NCBI RefSeq assembly: GCF_026151205.1
Contig: NC_087081.1
Span: forward strand, 12,544,340 to 12,608,339
From: Bolinopsis microptera
Taxonomy: Eukaryota; Ctenophora; Tentaculata; Lobata; Bolinopsidae
Length of the DNA stretch: 64,000 bases
Direction: 5' to 3'
The translations under genes and the position numbers were made by a program. Shown piece by piece: positions 44,758-56,299 of the stretch (position 1 is the stretch's first letter; the number at the start of each line of letters is the position of its first letter). The notes beneath the pieces were generated by a model. The model did no database searches, had not been told where the DNA came from, and saw only the letters and a list, made by a program, of their open reading frames with translations.

Positions 44758-45790
44758 GCCGAAAACATTTTTTCGGTTTTTTCTTAGTCCGCACCTGCCC
44801 CTCGATACATAATTCTGGACTCGAGGTTTCCCCCGGTAATTCGATCTCGGAAGGCAGGCCTCCCCTTAGCAACATGAGCTCGGAAGCGGGAGCTCTCGAT
44901 ACAGGAGGTACGTCTCAAGAACGACTCGGACCGAAAATTTTCTAAGTCAAAATTTTTTCTAAGTTTTTCTGAAAACCACTTTTATTCACGATTCAGGCTA
45001 CCCTGTTCATTATTAGCCGAAAATATTTTTTCGGTTTTTCGAAGTCCGCACCTACCCCTCGATACACAATTCTGGACTCGAGGTTTCCCCCCGGTAATGT
45101 GATCTCGGAAGGCAGGCCTCCCCTTAGCAACATGAGCTCGGAAGCGGGAGCTCTCGATACAGGAGGTACGTCTCAAGAACGACTCGGACCGAAATTTTCT
45201 AAGTCAAAATTTTTTCTAAGTTTTTCTGAAAACCACTTTTATTCACGATTCAGGCTACCCTGTTCATTATTAGCCGAAAATATTTTTTCGGTTTTTCGAA
45301 GTCCGCACCTACCCCTCGATACACAATTCTGGACTCGAGGTTTCCCCCCGGTAATGTGATCTCGGAAGGCAGGCCTCCCCTTAGCAACATGAGCTCGGAA
45401 GCGGGAGCTCTCGATACAGGAGGTACGTCTCAAGAACGACTCGGACCGAAAATTTTCTAAATCAAAATTTTGTCTAAGTTTTTCTGAAAACCACTTTTTT
45501 CCACGATTCAGGCTACGTACCCTGTTCATTATTAGCCGAAAATATTTTTTCGGTTTTTCGAAGTCCGCACCAACCCCTCGATACACAATTCTGGACTCGA
45601 GGTTTCCCCCCGGTAATGTGATCTCGGAAGGCAGGCCTCCCCTTAGCAACATGAGCTCGGAAGCGGGAGCTCCCGATACAGGAGGTACGTCTCGAGAACG
45701 ACTCGGACCGAAATTTTCTAAGTCAAAATTTTTTCTAAGTTTTTCTGAAAACCACTTTTTTCCACGATTCAGGCTACCCTGTTTATTATT
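44758..45790. repeat. Four tandem copies of a 258-base repeat
   Basis: Copies start at about 44758, 45016, 45273 and 45535, each beginning GCCGAAAA.ATTTTTTCGG and containing GGAAGGCAGGCCTCCCC and GATACAGGAGGTACGTCTC. The array stays open on both strands in places, but no protein is recognised. Confidence 0.9.
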
Positions 45791-46503
45791 GGCAGAAATC
45801 TTTACATTTTTTGAAATTTTTTTTCGGTAAAAAAAACTGAAATCCGGCAAAAATCCGGCAAATTTTTTCCAGCCGGAGCCGGAGCCGGAGCCGGATTTTT
45901 AAGCCGGATATCCGGCCGGATCCGGATTCAGCCGGATTTCCGGTCGGTTCCTATTCTGGACCTTCTGCTGCTTCTTACTCTAATCTCCAATCTGCTCCTG
46001 CTCATTCTGACCCTATCGCTGCTGGTCCATGTTCTGATACTTTTGCTGCTGGTTCATTTTCAAATGAACTATCAATTAGCGACTTCCAGATGGAGATTAA
46101 CCTACCAAATTGTCAAAGAAATGATATTCAATTGCAATGCAAGATAGCTGAGATCCAACAGGAAACTAACACATTAATAAGGTTGAACAATCCCAGAATG
46201 TGTTCCATCTCTGGAAAGGAGAGTAACTGCAAGGAAGCTGAAAATTTGGTGCAAGAGATTGTGAATGAGTTAGTAGTGGAACGAGGCTCAATGGATATCT
46301 GGGTTGAAACTTCATCTTTAGGTCGCATTGCTGGCAAAAGGAAAGCAAGACTCAGACAAATAGAAAGAGATTACCATGTGCAAGTCGATATTAAATACAA
46401 TATTCGCGAGGGAGATGATACTAAAGTTATTCTAATCGGGCCTAAAGAGGATGTGCTCAATGCAAGGGACCATATTTATGACATTGTCGATAAAGTGGTT
46501 TAA

Positions 46504-47029
46504 AATTCACATTCGATTTTATACGTATGACTTATAATCGTAATAATATATTATATAATAAGTTTTTTGTACTAGTTATTTGATTTTTGGAATAATCATA
46601 ATGCAGTGATTAGAACTTCAATGAAAACAGGAAAATATTTAAAGGAATTTTGAGATCAATTTTATCGTTACTGAGCCGTTTTTATAAAAATTATGTCAAT
46701 TCAATTAATATTAATTTGATTGCACAATGTACATCGCACATGTAGATTATTATGAAATTGTTTGTACAAGAGAGTTATGTCAAAGTTGTCGGCTTCGTAT
46801 TAATGCATATAACGCTTTAAATTTTTGTTGTAAAATGATGAATTTAAGACAGTTATTCTAATATAACAGATATTATAAAGTTATAAGTGGGTTATAGATA
46901 TTATTCAGTTATTCTGTGATTTGAAATTAAACCGATGATAACATTACCTTGTTATTATCTAATAAAATACTCTATACAGTAAAGAGTTTTTAGAAACTAC
47001 AACCTGATTAAATTATAACATTCCTCCCT
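46504..47029. other. Intergenic region BTB-G to XRCC1
   Basis: AT-rich, without a supported gene. Part of it (about 46680-46945) matches the downstream flanks of BTB-A and BTB-F. Confidence 0.55.
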
Positions 47030-47032
47030 AGG

Positions 47033-48904
47033 ATGGCACCTATAAAGATCACAAGTGTGGTATCCTGCAGTACAGAAGACAAAGTGGCTTGTGCTAAGAA
47101 CCTGTTATATTCTGACAGCTTCAAAAAGTGGGCTACAGAAAAACCTGGTCTTGCAAAGGCATCAGTCATACTCCAGCTAGAGTCTGAACAACAGATAACT
47201 GGTATTGATATCGGGAACAACGGTTCAGCTTTTGTAGAAGTTCTGGTGGCCAACGGTGCCAATGATACCGAGTTTGAGAATCTGATAGTCATGTCCTCCT
47301 TCATGACGCCTTCAGAGTCTCGAGCCCAAACAAACAGGTTTAAAATCAGGATGTTTGGAAAAGAAGAGCTCTGTAAACAGACTGCTGATAAAAAGTGGGA
47401 TCGCATTAAGATCGTGTGTACTCAACCTTACAATAAAAACACAGGCTATGGTTTATCTGTTGTGACTGTGCAGGGTATTAACAAACCCTTGTCTAAGGTA
47501 GCTGCCGCCCCACTAAAAGTAATGGATCCTGTTAGTAGACCATCTGTTTCTAGCATCGCTGCAAAATCACCTGTTGTGAAGAAACAGAGAGTATTAGAAA
47601 GTGGAGGCAACAAACAGGGAAAGGCAGCGTCTAATTTACTTTCAAAACTACAGCAAAACAAGGCTTCTACCTCAAAAGAAGCTTTGGATAGGTTGAAGGA
47701 GTCGGGAGACCAGGGATTTAAAAGAGTTTCCGGATCTGTCGTTGACATCAGAGATGACGATGATGATGATGATGATAAGCCCTCTAGTAGCAACAAAACT
47801 AGAGTTAAAACTCCTCCTCCGAAAACCAAAGTTTCAACATCTGCCACTCCAAAACGTGATATCTCCCAGCTGTTGAGTGACGTTGTGTTTGTTCTTAGCG
47901 GGTTCCAAAACCCTCTAAGATCTGACATTAGGGAGTTAGGAATATCCATGGGAGGTCAGTACCGGCCTGACTGGTGTCCCCAAGCAACTCATCTTATTTG
48001 TGCTATTCCAAACACTCCTAAATTCAACCAGGTTAAAGGAAAGGGGATCATTGTGAAGAAGGAGTGGCTATTTGATTGTAAAAAGGAGAAGAAGAGAGTG
48101 TCTGAGGGCAGGTACAGACTAGATAAATCTTCTAAATCCTCGAGTGAGGATGAAACATCAGATGACGAAGACGATGATTCAAAAGTGAGCATACAACCCA
48201 AAAATAGTCCTTTAAAACGGAAACTTTCTAAGAAGATTCAATATGCAGAAAGTAGCGATAGTGATGAAGAGACCGCACCAAGTAAAAAGAGGAAGACGAA
48301 TGATGGATCTGACGAGGAATTCGCCCCTACTCATAGTCAGATAGTCTCCTCTTCTGATGAGGAAGACGAAGCAGAGGTAGAAGAAGAAGAAGAAGTAGAA
48401 GAAATTGTAGATAGATCAGAAAAGCATTCGAAGAAGCCCGTCAGAAATCAACCACTAGAGATAAGCTCAGACGAGGAAGTGAACCCCGACTCTAAACCAC
48501 TTCTCCCTGATATAAGTGACAGTGAGTCTGAGTCTGGTGATGTCCCAGTCTATGAAGCTGATACTGATGAGGAGACAGAAACTAGTGTTATTAAACGTCT
48601 GGGTCTTCCACCTCTCCCGGACTTTTTTGCTGGACACAGATTCTTCATACATTCAGATAGTTTCCAGGACGCTGAAGACTTAAGACAGTTACACAGATAT
48701 CTGGTGGCGTATGGTGGGAAGGTTCATGATCATATGTCTCCGGAGGTCATGTTCATTATCACTAAATCAGACTGTTGGTTATCAGATTTTAAACAAGCTT
48801 TACTTGTAAACTCTAAAATTAAGTTTTTGCAGAGCTCTTGGGTTGAAGAGTCAAGTGATCAGTTGTCGGCTGTTCCTAAAACTCCTTATTATATCAATCA
48901 ATGA
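47033..48904 (+). CDS. XRCC1: DNA repair scaffold XRCC1
   Basis: The protein has 623 residues in one exon. Residues 1-150 are the XRCC1 N-terminal domain (MAPIKITSVVSCSTEDKV, KKWATEKPG, WDRIKIVCTQPYN), which binds DNA polymerase beta in known members. Residues about 279-365 form the first BRCT domain (VVFVLSGFQNPLR, THLICAIPNTPKFNQVKG, WLFDCKKEKKRV), which binds poly(ADP-ribose). Residues about 529-618 form the second (FFAGHRFFIHSD, LVAYGGKV, SSWVEES), which binds DNA ligase III. The Ser/Asp/Glu-rich stretch between them has many casein-kinase-2-like sites. It coordinates single-strand break and base excision repair. An acceptor-like CCTCCCTAG ends one base before the ATG. Multi-exon in many animals, it is intronless here. 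Confidence 0.95.
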   Translation: MAPIKITSVVSCSTEDKVACAKNLLYSDSFKKWATEKPGLAKASVILQLESEQQITGIDIGNNGSAFVEVLVANGANDTEFENLIVMSSFMTPSESRAQTNRFKIRMFGKEELCKQTADKKWDRIKIVCTQPYNKNTGYGLSVVTVQGINKPLSKVAAAPLKVMDPVSRPSVSSIAAKSPVVKKQRVLESGGNKQGKAASNLLSKLQQNKASTSKEALDRLKESGDQGFKRVSGSVVDIRDDDDDDDDKPSSSNKTRVKTPPPKTKVSTSATPKRDISQLLSDVVFVLSGFQNPLRSDIRELGISMGGQYRPDWCPQATHLICAIPNTPKFNQVKGKGIIVKKEWLFDCKKEKKRVSEGRYRLDKSSKSSSEDETSDDEDDDSKVSIQPKNSPLKRKLSKKIQYAESSDSDEETAPSKKRKTNDGSDEEFAPTHSQIVSSSDEEDEAEVEEEEEVEEIVDRSEKHSKKPVRNQPLEISSDEEVNPDSKPLLPDISDSESESGDVPVYEADTDEETETSVIKRLGLPPLPDFFAGHRFFIHSDSFQDAEDLRQLHRYLVAYGGKVHDHMSPEVMFIITKSDCWLSDFKQALLVNSKIKFLQSSWVEESSDQLSAVPKTPYYINQ

Positions 48905-49381
48905 TGATATCTTTTCTAAGAATTATGAATATTAATCATCGATATAATACAGATTGCAGAGTATGTGCCAGACTGATATCGTTTTATATTATTCCACTCT
49001 ATCTTAAGTCAATTATTATAATATATTATTCATAGAGTTGTTGAAATTTTCTTTGGTATCAGTCATCTATTATCATATCTGACAAAGCCATGGCAACTTT
49101 AAGTAGATAGTCATATTTCAAATGTAATTGATTTAATTTATGTAATTTATGTATCCAACTTTTAGAACACAGAGATTCTTGTGTTGTTGTTTTCAAGAAG
49201 TATTTTAAAACCACAAAATTAGTTAGTAAATAATTGCTTAACATAAAATGACCAGATTATATTAAAAAAGGGGAAACCATAATTTTGTTATCATTCATTT
49301 ATAAGGATGGGTAAACGTATGATTTCGTGATTAAAAACTTTCAAAAAATAACCAAATTAATCGCCAGGTAGATAAACTAAA

Positions 49382-52300
49382 ATGCATGGCCGTTTGAAAG
49401 TGAAGACAACAGCTGAAAAGGAAGCAGAGAAGAACAAGATACGCGAGAAGAAGAAGCAAGTTTATCTGAAATGTATGAACAAGATAAAGGGAATGTACAA
49501 CAGTGGGGACAGGTCTGTAGAGTTACTGAACATCATAACCAAAGTCCTGGAGAATATACCTGAGTTTAGCACACTGTGGAACTGGCGGAGAGTAGTGCTG
49601 TTGGACATATTCAGTAGTTGTAGTGATGAGAAGCAGGAGAAAGAAAGTGAAACTGTTGTTAAAGAAAGTGAAACACTTGAAAAAGAAAGTGAAAGTGATA
49701 AGACGTGTGAACGTGAGGCGCCTAATAAAGCTGCTATGATACTATCTGAGAAGTTGTTTGTAGCGAGATGTCTGGACGTTAATCCTAAAGCTTACTCTCT
49801 CTGGTCTCATCGCAGATGGCTCGTTGAACAGAATACCTCAGGTAGATCGGGTGTCACGTGTGGGGATTGAGGGAGAGAAGAGAGGGTTGAGGGAGAGGTG
49901 AGGGGTTGAGGAAGAGAGAGGGTTGAGGGAATGTAAACCAAGTAGATATGGGTTTAGAAGGGGTTTGTGAGGGGTGGAATGATAGTGAGATTTACTTTGA
50001 GCTTCAATAAATAGCCAGCATTCTGCTTGCCATCACACGAAAAACGCTCTATATTGTGTTTATTTTCAGAATGTGTAATAAAGGAGGAGTTAAACTTGTG
50101 TAATCTCTTTCTTAAATATGACGCCAGGAATTTTCACTGTTGGGACTACAGAAGGTAAAACAGCAGATATTGATTATTAAATGTATGTTTCTTTTTACAA
50201 CTTACTATTAACAATATAGGACTGGTGTGTTACTGTGGTGTAAAGTTGCATGTTGGTGCCCCCCGCTGAAAAACCGCCCCCCTGTTGGCGTCCCTCCCCC
50301 CCCCCCCCCCCCCCCCTCTTAAACTTTAAAGTAGAAACGTAAAATTGGACAAATTAGGTGATTTTAGAAGATACGTCGTAAAATCTTTCAAAAAGTGTTT
50401 TTCTAGAGCAAAACGCGCAGTTTTGCCAGTAGTTAAGTTAAGTTTTTCAAAATTGTCCCACATTCAAGTACGACGATTTGGCGTCGGAGCAGGGCCCTTC
50501 GGTACGCCACTGGTGTGCTATATAGAAAGTTATCAGGCTAATATTGAATTACGAAAGCGAAAGCAGCAATAACCTTTAGCTTTATTCTTTTATTGCCAGG
50601 TTTATCGTGAAACTAGGAGGTATAAAGATAGAGAGCGAATTGGAAATGTCCACGTCCCTGATAGAAAGAAACTTCTCAAACTACTCTGCGTGGCATTACA
50701 GGACCACACTATTGGACACACAGGATATGGGCGTGGTCAGAGAAGAATTGGAGTGGGCTCAGAACGCTTACTTTACTGGTTACTCTTACTATTTACCACA
50801 CAAGTTTCTTTCATAGATGTTTTATATCATGAATATTATCATTTTAAACTAGGTAACTTATTACAACGATCTTTACAAGGTAACTAGTATAACGATTGTA
50901 ATCATAGTTCAAAGTAATCGCAGTTATCACAGCTCAGTAACCAAAGTAACCACAGTAACCAAAGTAACCACAGTAACCAAAGTAACCACAGTAACCAAAG
51001 TAATCAAAGTAACCACAGTAACCACTGTAACACCCCCTTCAGACCCGTCTGACCAGAGCGTGTGGCTGTATTATCAGTGGTTACTAGGCAGAGAGACACA
51101 AGAGGATAAGTTACTTGCTGTATACAGGGACACAACTAACAGCACAATTAACCTCCTCCTTAACAACCTCACCTACACTGCACCTACCAACATTCAGGTT
51201 TTTAATAGATATAATGCTACATGGTTAAAATGACTATTAATTAATACACTTGAAGAAGTTAAGGCACTTTTTACCTCATGAATGTTCTGTAGAAACGTTA
51301 GGAATCCTTTTGCCTGGAACCCCTTTCATAGCTAACACATTCCTTCACACAGATACAGGAAAACAGTGATAATAACACTGATAATAGCACTGATAAGAGC
51401 ACTGATAAGGGCAATGTCACGTGGAACTGTCACAGTTTCCCAGCCAAACTGTGGTGGTGTGATGCAACACACCTTTCTGATAACGTAACAGTGAGTCTCG
51501 GTGGAGCTACTGTTACATTGTGTAGTGGGGATACGCTAGGTAAATTGCTGGGGAGTGGGGATTTAACTACACAATAGTGTTCACTCTAAATCACTTCAAT
51601 TCTGGTGTTATTTAGTTAAACTTTCCCTCAGTAACGTATTCAATCTCCCCACGTGTAAACTGCACCACACGAAAATACCAATTAATCAATTAACTAACTA
51701 ATCAACCTGTCATCTCTAACCAATTAACCAAAATCCAAAAATATCTCAGGAGTAGTACCAGGAGGAATCTCACCCCGTATAAACTACACAGCACCACAAG
51801 ACATAGTGCAGGAGCAACTGGGCAACATCCGGGAATTATACGAACTGGAACCGGACAACAAGTGGGTTATACTGACCTACCTGGACATGGTCAACACTTG
51901 TAACCCTCATAAGAGTAAAGAGCAGGTGATTGTTTTTAGGTGTAGTGTCGGTTGTGGTGTAGTGGTTAGAACACTGGTTGGTGTGCAGAAGGTTGGGGTT
52001 CGAGCCTCCGTGCATATCCAACTAGGATATAATCGCCTATAAATAAAGTAGCGGTAATGTTAAAGTACCGCAAAGGGCTTCCTAAAGTGACCCAAAAGGG
52101 AATTAAAATATCAAAGAGGTTTCATACGGAGAATGGGTATCTCTAAATTATCTGCTTAGTCAATTTGTAGCAATAATTGTTTAATTTAAAGTTATTTAAT
52201 GTCAAGTATGTAATGTTTGTCACACCTCAGATGTAATTTTTATCACACCTCAGATAACAGAGATAAGGAACTTGACCGTGAAGCTGTGTCACGTGGACAC

Positions 52301-52778
52301 CATGAGGACTGGTTACTACAGAGACTTGTGGACCAAGCTGCTGTGCGAGACAGCAGTCACAGCCTGGTGGGCCAACATGTCACGTGACATCACATCACGT
52401 GATCCTCTAAACCTGTCTAAGAAGTACATCACAAAGCTGGGGCACAGTGAGTATATGTTCGCGCTGCGCGAGCTGGATCTCTCGCACAACAATCTCACCA
52501 GTCTTACAGGGTTCTCATCTCTAGTAGCGGTGGAGAAAGTTAACCTGTCGCACAACAAGTTACACTCGTTACAAGGGCTGGAGGAATGTAAGAACTTGAC
52601 GGAGCTGGACGCGTCGCACAACCTGATACACAACGCGTGCGGGATACTGTCGTGCACAAAGTGCAGATTACGCGCGCTCTGTCTGCTGGGAAACCCCCTG
52701 GCAACTAGTTCAGTGTACCCTGGATGTGTTGTTCAGTCCTGTCCTATGCTGTGTCTACTTGATAACAGAGAGCTCTGA
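49382..52778 (+). CDS. RABGGTA: Rab geranylgeranyltransferase alpha subunit
   Basis: Seven exons, 49382-49841, 50070-50154, 50600-50778, 51043-51197, 51353-51539, 51750-51925 and 52254-52778, join in frame to 588 residues. The start MHGRLKVKT is the family signature. Five prenyltransferase-alpha repeats are visible: FSTLWNWRR, AYSLWSHRRWL, NFHCWDYRR, NYSAWHYRT and SVWLYYQWLL. A weakly conserved middle domain (exon 5) and a C-terminal leucine-rich-repeat region follow (RELDLSHNNLTSL, VNLSHNKL). With the beta subunit and Rab escort protein, the enzyme attaches geranylgeranyl groups to Rab GTPases in the cytosol. Exon 1 has KESET repeats and exon 5 a TDNSTDKSTDK stretch absent from mammals. A CGCCAG acceptor ends 14 bases before the ATG. 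Confidence 0.95.
50295..50316 (+). repeat. Homopolymer C tract in RABGGTA intron 2
   Basis: About 22 consecutive C residues within a longer C-rich run (50282-50318). The true length is uncertain in any assembly. Confidence 0.9.
50935..51030 (+). repeat. AACCACAGTAACCAAAGT tandem repeat in RABGGTA intron 3
   Basis: An 18-base unit, made of two related nonamers, is repeated about five times just before exon 4. Confidence 0.88.
51945..52140 (+). mobile_element. tRNA-derived SINE in RABGGTA intron 6
   Basis: TGGTGTAGTGGTTAGAACAC (from about 51955) matches an RNA polymerase III A box, and GGTTCGAGCC (51997-52006) is a near-perfect B box at tRNA spacing. No complete tRNA cloverleaf with paired acceptor stem can be drawn. 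An unrelated tail containing AAGTAGCGGTAATGTTAAAG follows, as in a SINE. No second copy is seen in the window. Confidence 0.68.
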
Positions 52779-55370
52779 CAGGTTTTTTTTTGATGATTTG
52801 AAAATATTTCCTTGTGTTCTGTTTCATTATATTAATTGTGATGAGACGAAGTAGGTATTTACTTCTTTTAATTGTTCGCGTGTTTTCACTTCCTGAATGC
52901 ATAGAAAAATTAGTAAAGTTATCAATATGACAATATAAGAGATCGGTGTAAATGGCACAGTCGACATAAATAAATTGATTGCATATAACAAACGGTCTTG
53001 CTTCCTCTGCCGTTTTAGGAGGGTGCCAAAAGGAGCAGGAATAAGAAGCCACTTAATTTTAGGTTAATCAAGGCACTTTACATTGTAACGTTAAGTCACT
53101 GGCAAACTGCCAAAAGCTGTGTTGCCCAAGTGGTGGTGACTGGATGTTAGCACTTGCCGAGCTTAAAATTGTCGCAAAAACAAACTTCTTTAACACAGAG
53201 ATTATGACGGGCACCATGTGCTTTGGCAGGCGGCGATTTAAAAAAGAGTTAGAAAAAAGCCACTGTTTAACGTTTGCAGCGAAAATGCTATGATCATATT
53301 ATTATGAATGGCTTCGTTGTTACTTCGATCTCTTATGAAACTTTTGCCGCAAAAATTGCATAAAACGTTCTGTGTGGTACTCCTCTTTATAAGATTTATT
53401 GTATTAACCTTAAGACTGCTAGTTTATATGGGTGGAATTATTCTGTATAACATTTCAAGCTTCAAAGAGGTTTTCTGAGTAACTATTTTCCAAGTTTAGT
53501 TTCGCCTAAGTTTAGTTTTCGGATTGATACTGATTAAAGAGAATAAATGAATGGTATTACTCTTACTGATCCATAATTTGGTTTAGCAGTCTTATCATCT
53601 AAGCAGCAGATAGATTTTGATATACGGACTTTAATGAGTTATTGATCTTTGTTACGAATGGTTTTGTAATTTGATTGCATTTTATGATTTATCTGGTCTG
53701 ATTCTTTAGCTAAAATCACATACCACATCATCCAACTGTCATTGGTAATCACTGCGGGGTAAGTTCAAGTAGTTTTAAGCTTTTTGTCGCAAAGTGAACT
53801 GTTCGCGTAGAATTGAAGGTGGTCAGAATTAAACCCTTTTCATTGGTCAGCAGAGCGCTGGTTATTTTCGTATACGTAGGGTACTAACGCTGTAACGCGC
53901 GGCAGACATGAAAATTGGTTTCTCTGCGCGAACGTACACATTTTGATCGCGCGCACATTTGGGATTTCACGAACAGCACTTGAATGAATGATTTAAGAAA
54001 ATGACAGTAGCATGCCTGATTGTATTTTGTGCTGAAAAAGTAGAATTATGAATTGTTAATGCAAGGAACAACCCTAAAGCACCCTAGCACCAACTCCACC
54101 AGGTACCATTAGACTTTGATTTTGTTCAGAGCTGGCGGGTTGTGTGAGCCGCGCACGCGTGCTACTCTTTTGTGGAATGAGATGTGATTCGCCCTATCAC
54201 GCCGGTCTTATATCTTCTGCAGTCACAGTCATGCTGAAAAGACTCTGCTGAACACCTTTTAGTCTCTTTGCACTTCATCTTATTCGTTTGTCCTGCAGCT
54301 ATGGCCTATGTCTTACAACTTATTTAGTCGATTTTGCGTGAATTTTCTCTAAGAACATTTCCAGGATTGCCCGTTTCTCGTATCAGGTCAGCGTAGTTTT
54401 ATCCAGTAAATGTTGCTATTTGTTTTTTAAAAAGGAGCTTGCTTCCTTTGTACCCTCTCCAGTTCGTAGTATTGCTTAATTAAATACTTTTGTTAATGTT
54501 TTACCAGTTATATGCTCACGACAGCATCAAGGATCGTCCATATCACGTTACACTGTCAACCACGAATAGATTGCTTGGTTATCAGAGAATCAAATAGGTC
54601 TATTCCAGTTTTGAATCCCAAAGGTTTTAACCAAAATCTGGATTTCCATGACGTCAGCAAAGCCTTAACAACTCCCTGGCCCCCTCCTACCAACCCCCCC
54701 CCCCCCCCCCCCCTCTCATCAGCTTTCCAAACCTCCCCACTGTGAGCTTGCTAAAGTTTTATGTGAGCAATGCCTTCAGGGCTAGAATATGTTTCTTGCT
54801 ACGATATATCAACACTCAACTTAGTATTACTCATACCTCTGTTCCTGATCAGAAGTATTACTTCCCTTCTGCCGCGGAGTTATTAATAATTATGGGATTC
54901 TTAGAAATGCTGATGTGGCAAGTGGTGGTATTGTTGTCACATTTGGCAACTTACTGTTTGACAACTGTGAACTGGTTTATTTCCCATGCCTCATCACTCA
55001 TTGTACAACTATATCATTACAGTGTTGGACCTTTCTTTGCCGGCGGTAGACTTGATTTTGTACGAAATTTGCCACTCCTCCTAATTTCGGTAATGAACTT
55101 ACCATATCTAGAAGTATCTAATGGAAGCCTTAAAGACGAATACAGTTCTTGTTCCTTTACGTGCCATGAAATACAGTTTCGTGTTTCAGAATATCACTTG
55201 AACGACACAGATTTGTGACATTTTGCTCTGATGAACTTTGCTTTGATGAATGTTAAAGATTTTCTAAAAACTAAAACAGCTGAATTTTGTTTGCCTTATT
55301 TGCACTAAAGAGCTTTCTTGGGACACTGGAAGTAACGTCCTTATAAGTTAACTACTACCCCTTCCTGTAT
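52779..55370. other. Gene-poor region after RABGGTA
   Basis: No convincing gene. A frame at 54742-55218 (158 codons) starts with GTG, has no recognised domain and no codable neighbours. A C homopolymer of about 20 bases lies at 54694-54713. Confidence 0.45.
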
Positions 55371-55375
55371 GAAAT

Positions 55376-55520
55376 CAGTCCGAGTCAACATTCAGTCCGA
55401 GTCAACATTCAGTCCTAGTCAACATTCAGTCCGAGTCAACATTCAGTCCGAGTCAACATTCAGTCCGAGTCAACATTCAGTCAGAGTCAACATTCAGTCA
55501 GAGTCAACATTCAGTCAGAG
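55376..55520 (+). repeat. 17-bp tandem repeat, about nine copies
   Basis: CAGTCCGAGTCAACATT is repeated about nine times, later copies having CAGTCAGAG. Confidence 0.92.
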
Positions 55521-55563
55521 AAGAGATACTGTACCTCTAACTACCCTCCGTAAATACGTATAA

Positions 55564-56295
55564 CTACCCCTGACAGTAACTGTACTACCTGAGGTACAGC
55601 GTGGTCCCCACTAAGCAAACAGTGTTTTCCTAGAGCCCCAGTGTAGGTCACCATGTTAACACAGTGTACTCCTCCTCCCACTGCCTCATGTTCGTAATAT
55701 TAGTGGTGCTCACTCCTCATTGGTTGATTATTGTCATGTGGGCGTCATGTGATATTTTGAGATTTTGCTTAGAGGAAATTTATGGAGTTCTTATTTTTGT
55801 TGACTTGGTACTTGTTGTTTCTCTTCGAATTCTTCAGAAATACTTGGAGTGTCACTCGTTTCCGATAACTCGTAAATTTTTAAATTTGACTCGTCCCTAT
55901 AATTTGTAGATTGTTGCGTGATGGTCAGGGGTTTGTCAGGCCATGTTACCTTTAAAACTAACTTCAGTAAGCTAAGTATAACTCTCGGTAGCAGTACTAG
56001 GTTTGATAACTTGATTTAATTTATACATACGATAAGCCCCACCAACTCATCAAATCTTATCGAATTATTCGATAATTACCTGTTCCTGTATCAAGAACAG
56101 GTGACTGTAGGCGTTCAGGTTAATAGGTTAGTTCCCACTTCATGTTTTTTGCCCTCCTCCTCCCCCTCTTCCTCTCTCCCTCCTCCATATTCACAGCTCA
56201 TAACAAGTTTGACCTCACTAGTGTACCTATGCATACTCTCATGTTACATCCCAATAACAGGGCCAATGATTCTCTGGTGACTGTGGAGTGCTGAG
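55564..56295. other. Gene-free stretch
   Basis: Only short unsupported frames are present. The sequence runs into the minisatellite. Confidence 0.45.
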
Positions 56296-56299
56296 GCTC

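Larger units (their letters stand above)
42738..45961. mobile_element. 3.2-kb hAT-like element in BTB-G, with a nested MULE-like element
   Basis: The termini TAGGAACCGACCGGA (from 42746) and its complement (to 45953) are flanked by an exact 8-base duplication TTCTGGAC (42738-42745 and 45954-45961), the hAT size. Both ends are packed with CCGGAT-type subterminal motifs. The interior holds the MULE-like insertion (43361-44353) and four copies of a 258-base repeat. No hAT transposase is seen, so it is non-autonomous. Confidence 0.9.
41884..46503 (+). pseudogene. BTB-G: BTB-KH gene broken by a frameshift and a 3.2-kb insertion
   Basis: The BTB region is open from ATG 41884. At about 42298 a 7-base insertion relative to the other copies (GCCATCGCGTCTCGCG in place of GCCCTCGCG) shifts the frame, and the BACK-like region continues in the new frame to 42745. 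There a hAT-like element splits the gene. Coding resumes at 45955 with a Ser/Ala/Pro-rich tail and two KH-like units. The second, LGRIAGKRKARLRQIERDY, has a good GxxG loop (GKRK). The tail frame does not agree with the frame before the insertion, so at least two shifts are needed. This copy cannot make the full protein as read. Confidence 0.82.

Noticed and set aside
45239-45850. 203-codon minus-strand frame
   Set aside because: It is carried by the 258-base repeat, and its internal peptide repeats simply follow the DNA repeat.
51950-52020. Possible functional tRNA gene
   Set aside because: A and B boxes are good, but no acceptor stem or consistent anticodon arm can be drawn, and a SINE-like tail follows.
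54742-55218. 158-codon frame with hydrophobic stretches
   Set aside because: It begins with GTG, lacks an acceptor or recognisable domain, and lies in a region without other coding signal.
55369-55563. Small frame with repeated QSESTFSPSQHSVRVN
   Set aside because: It is a translation of the 17-bp tandem repeat and has no other support.
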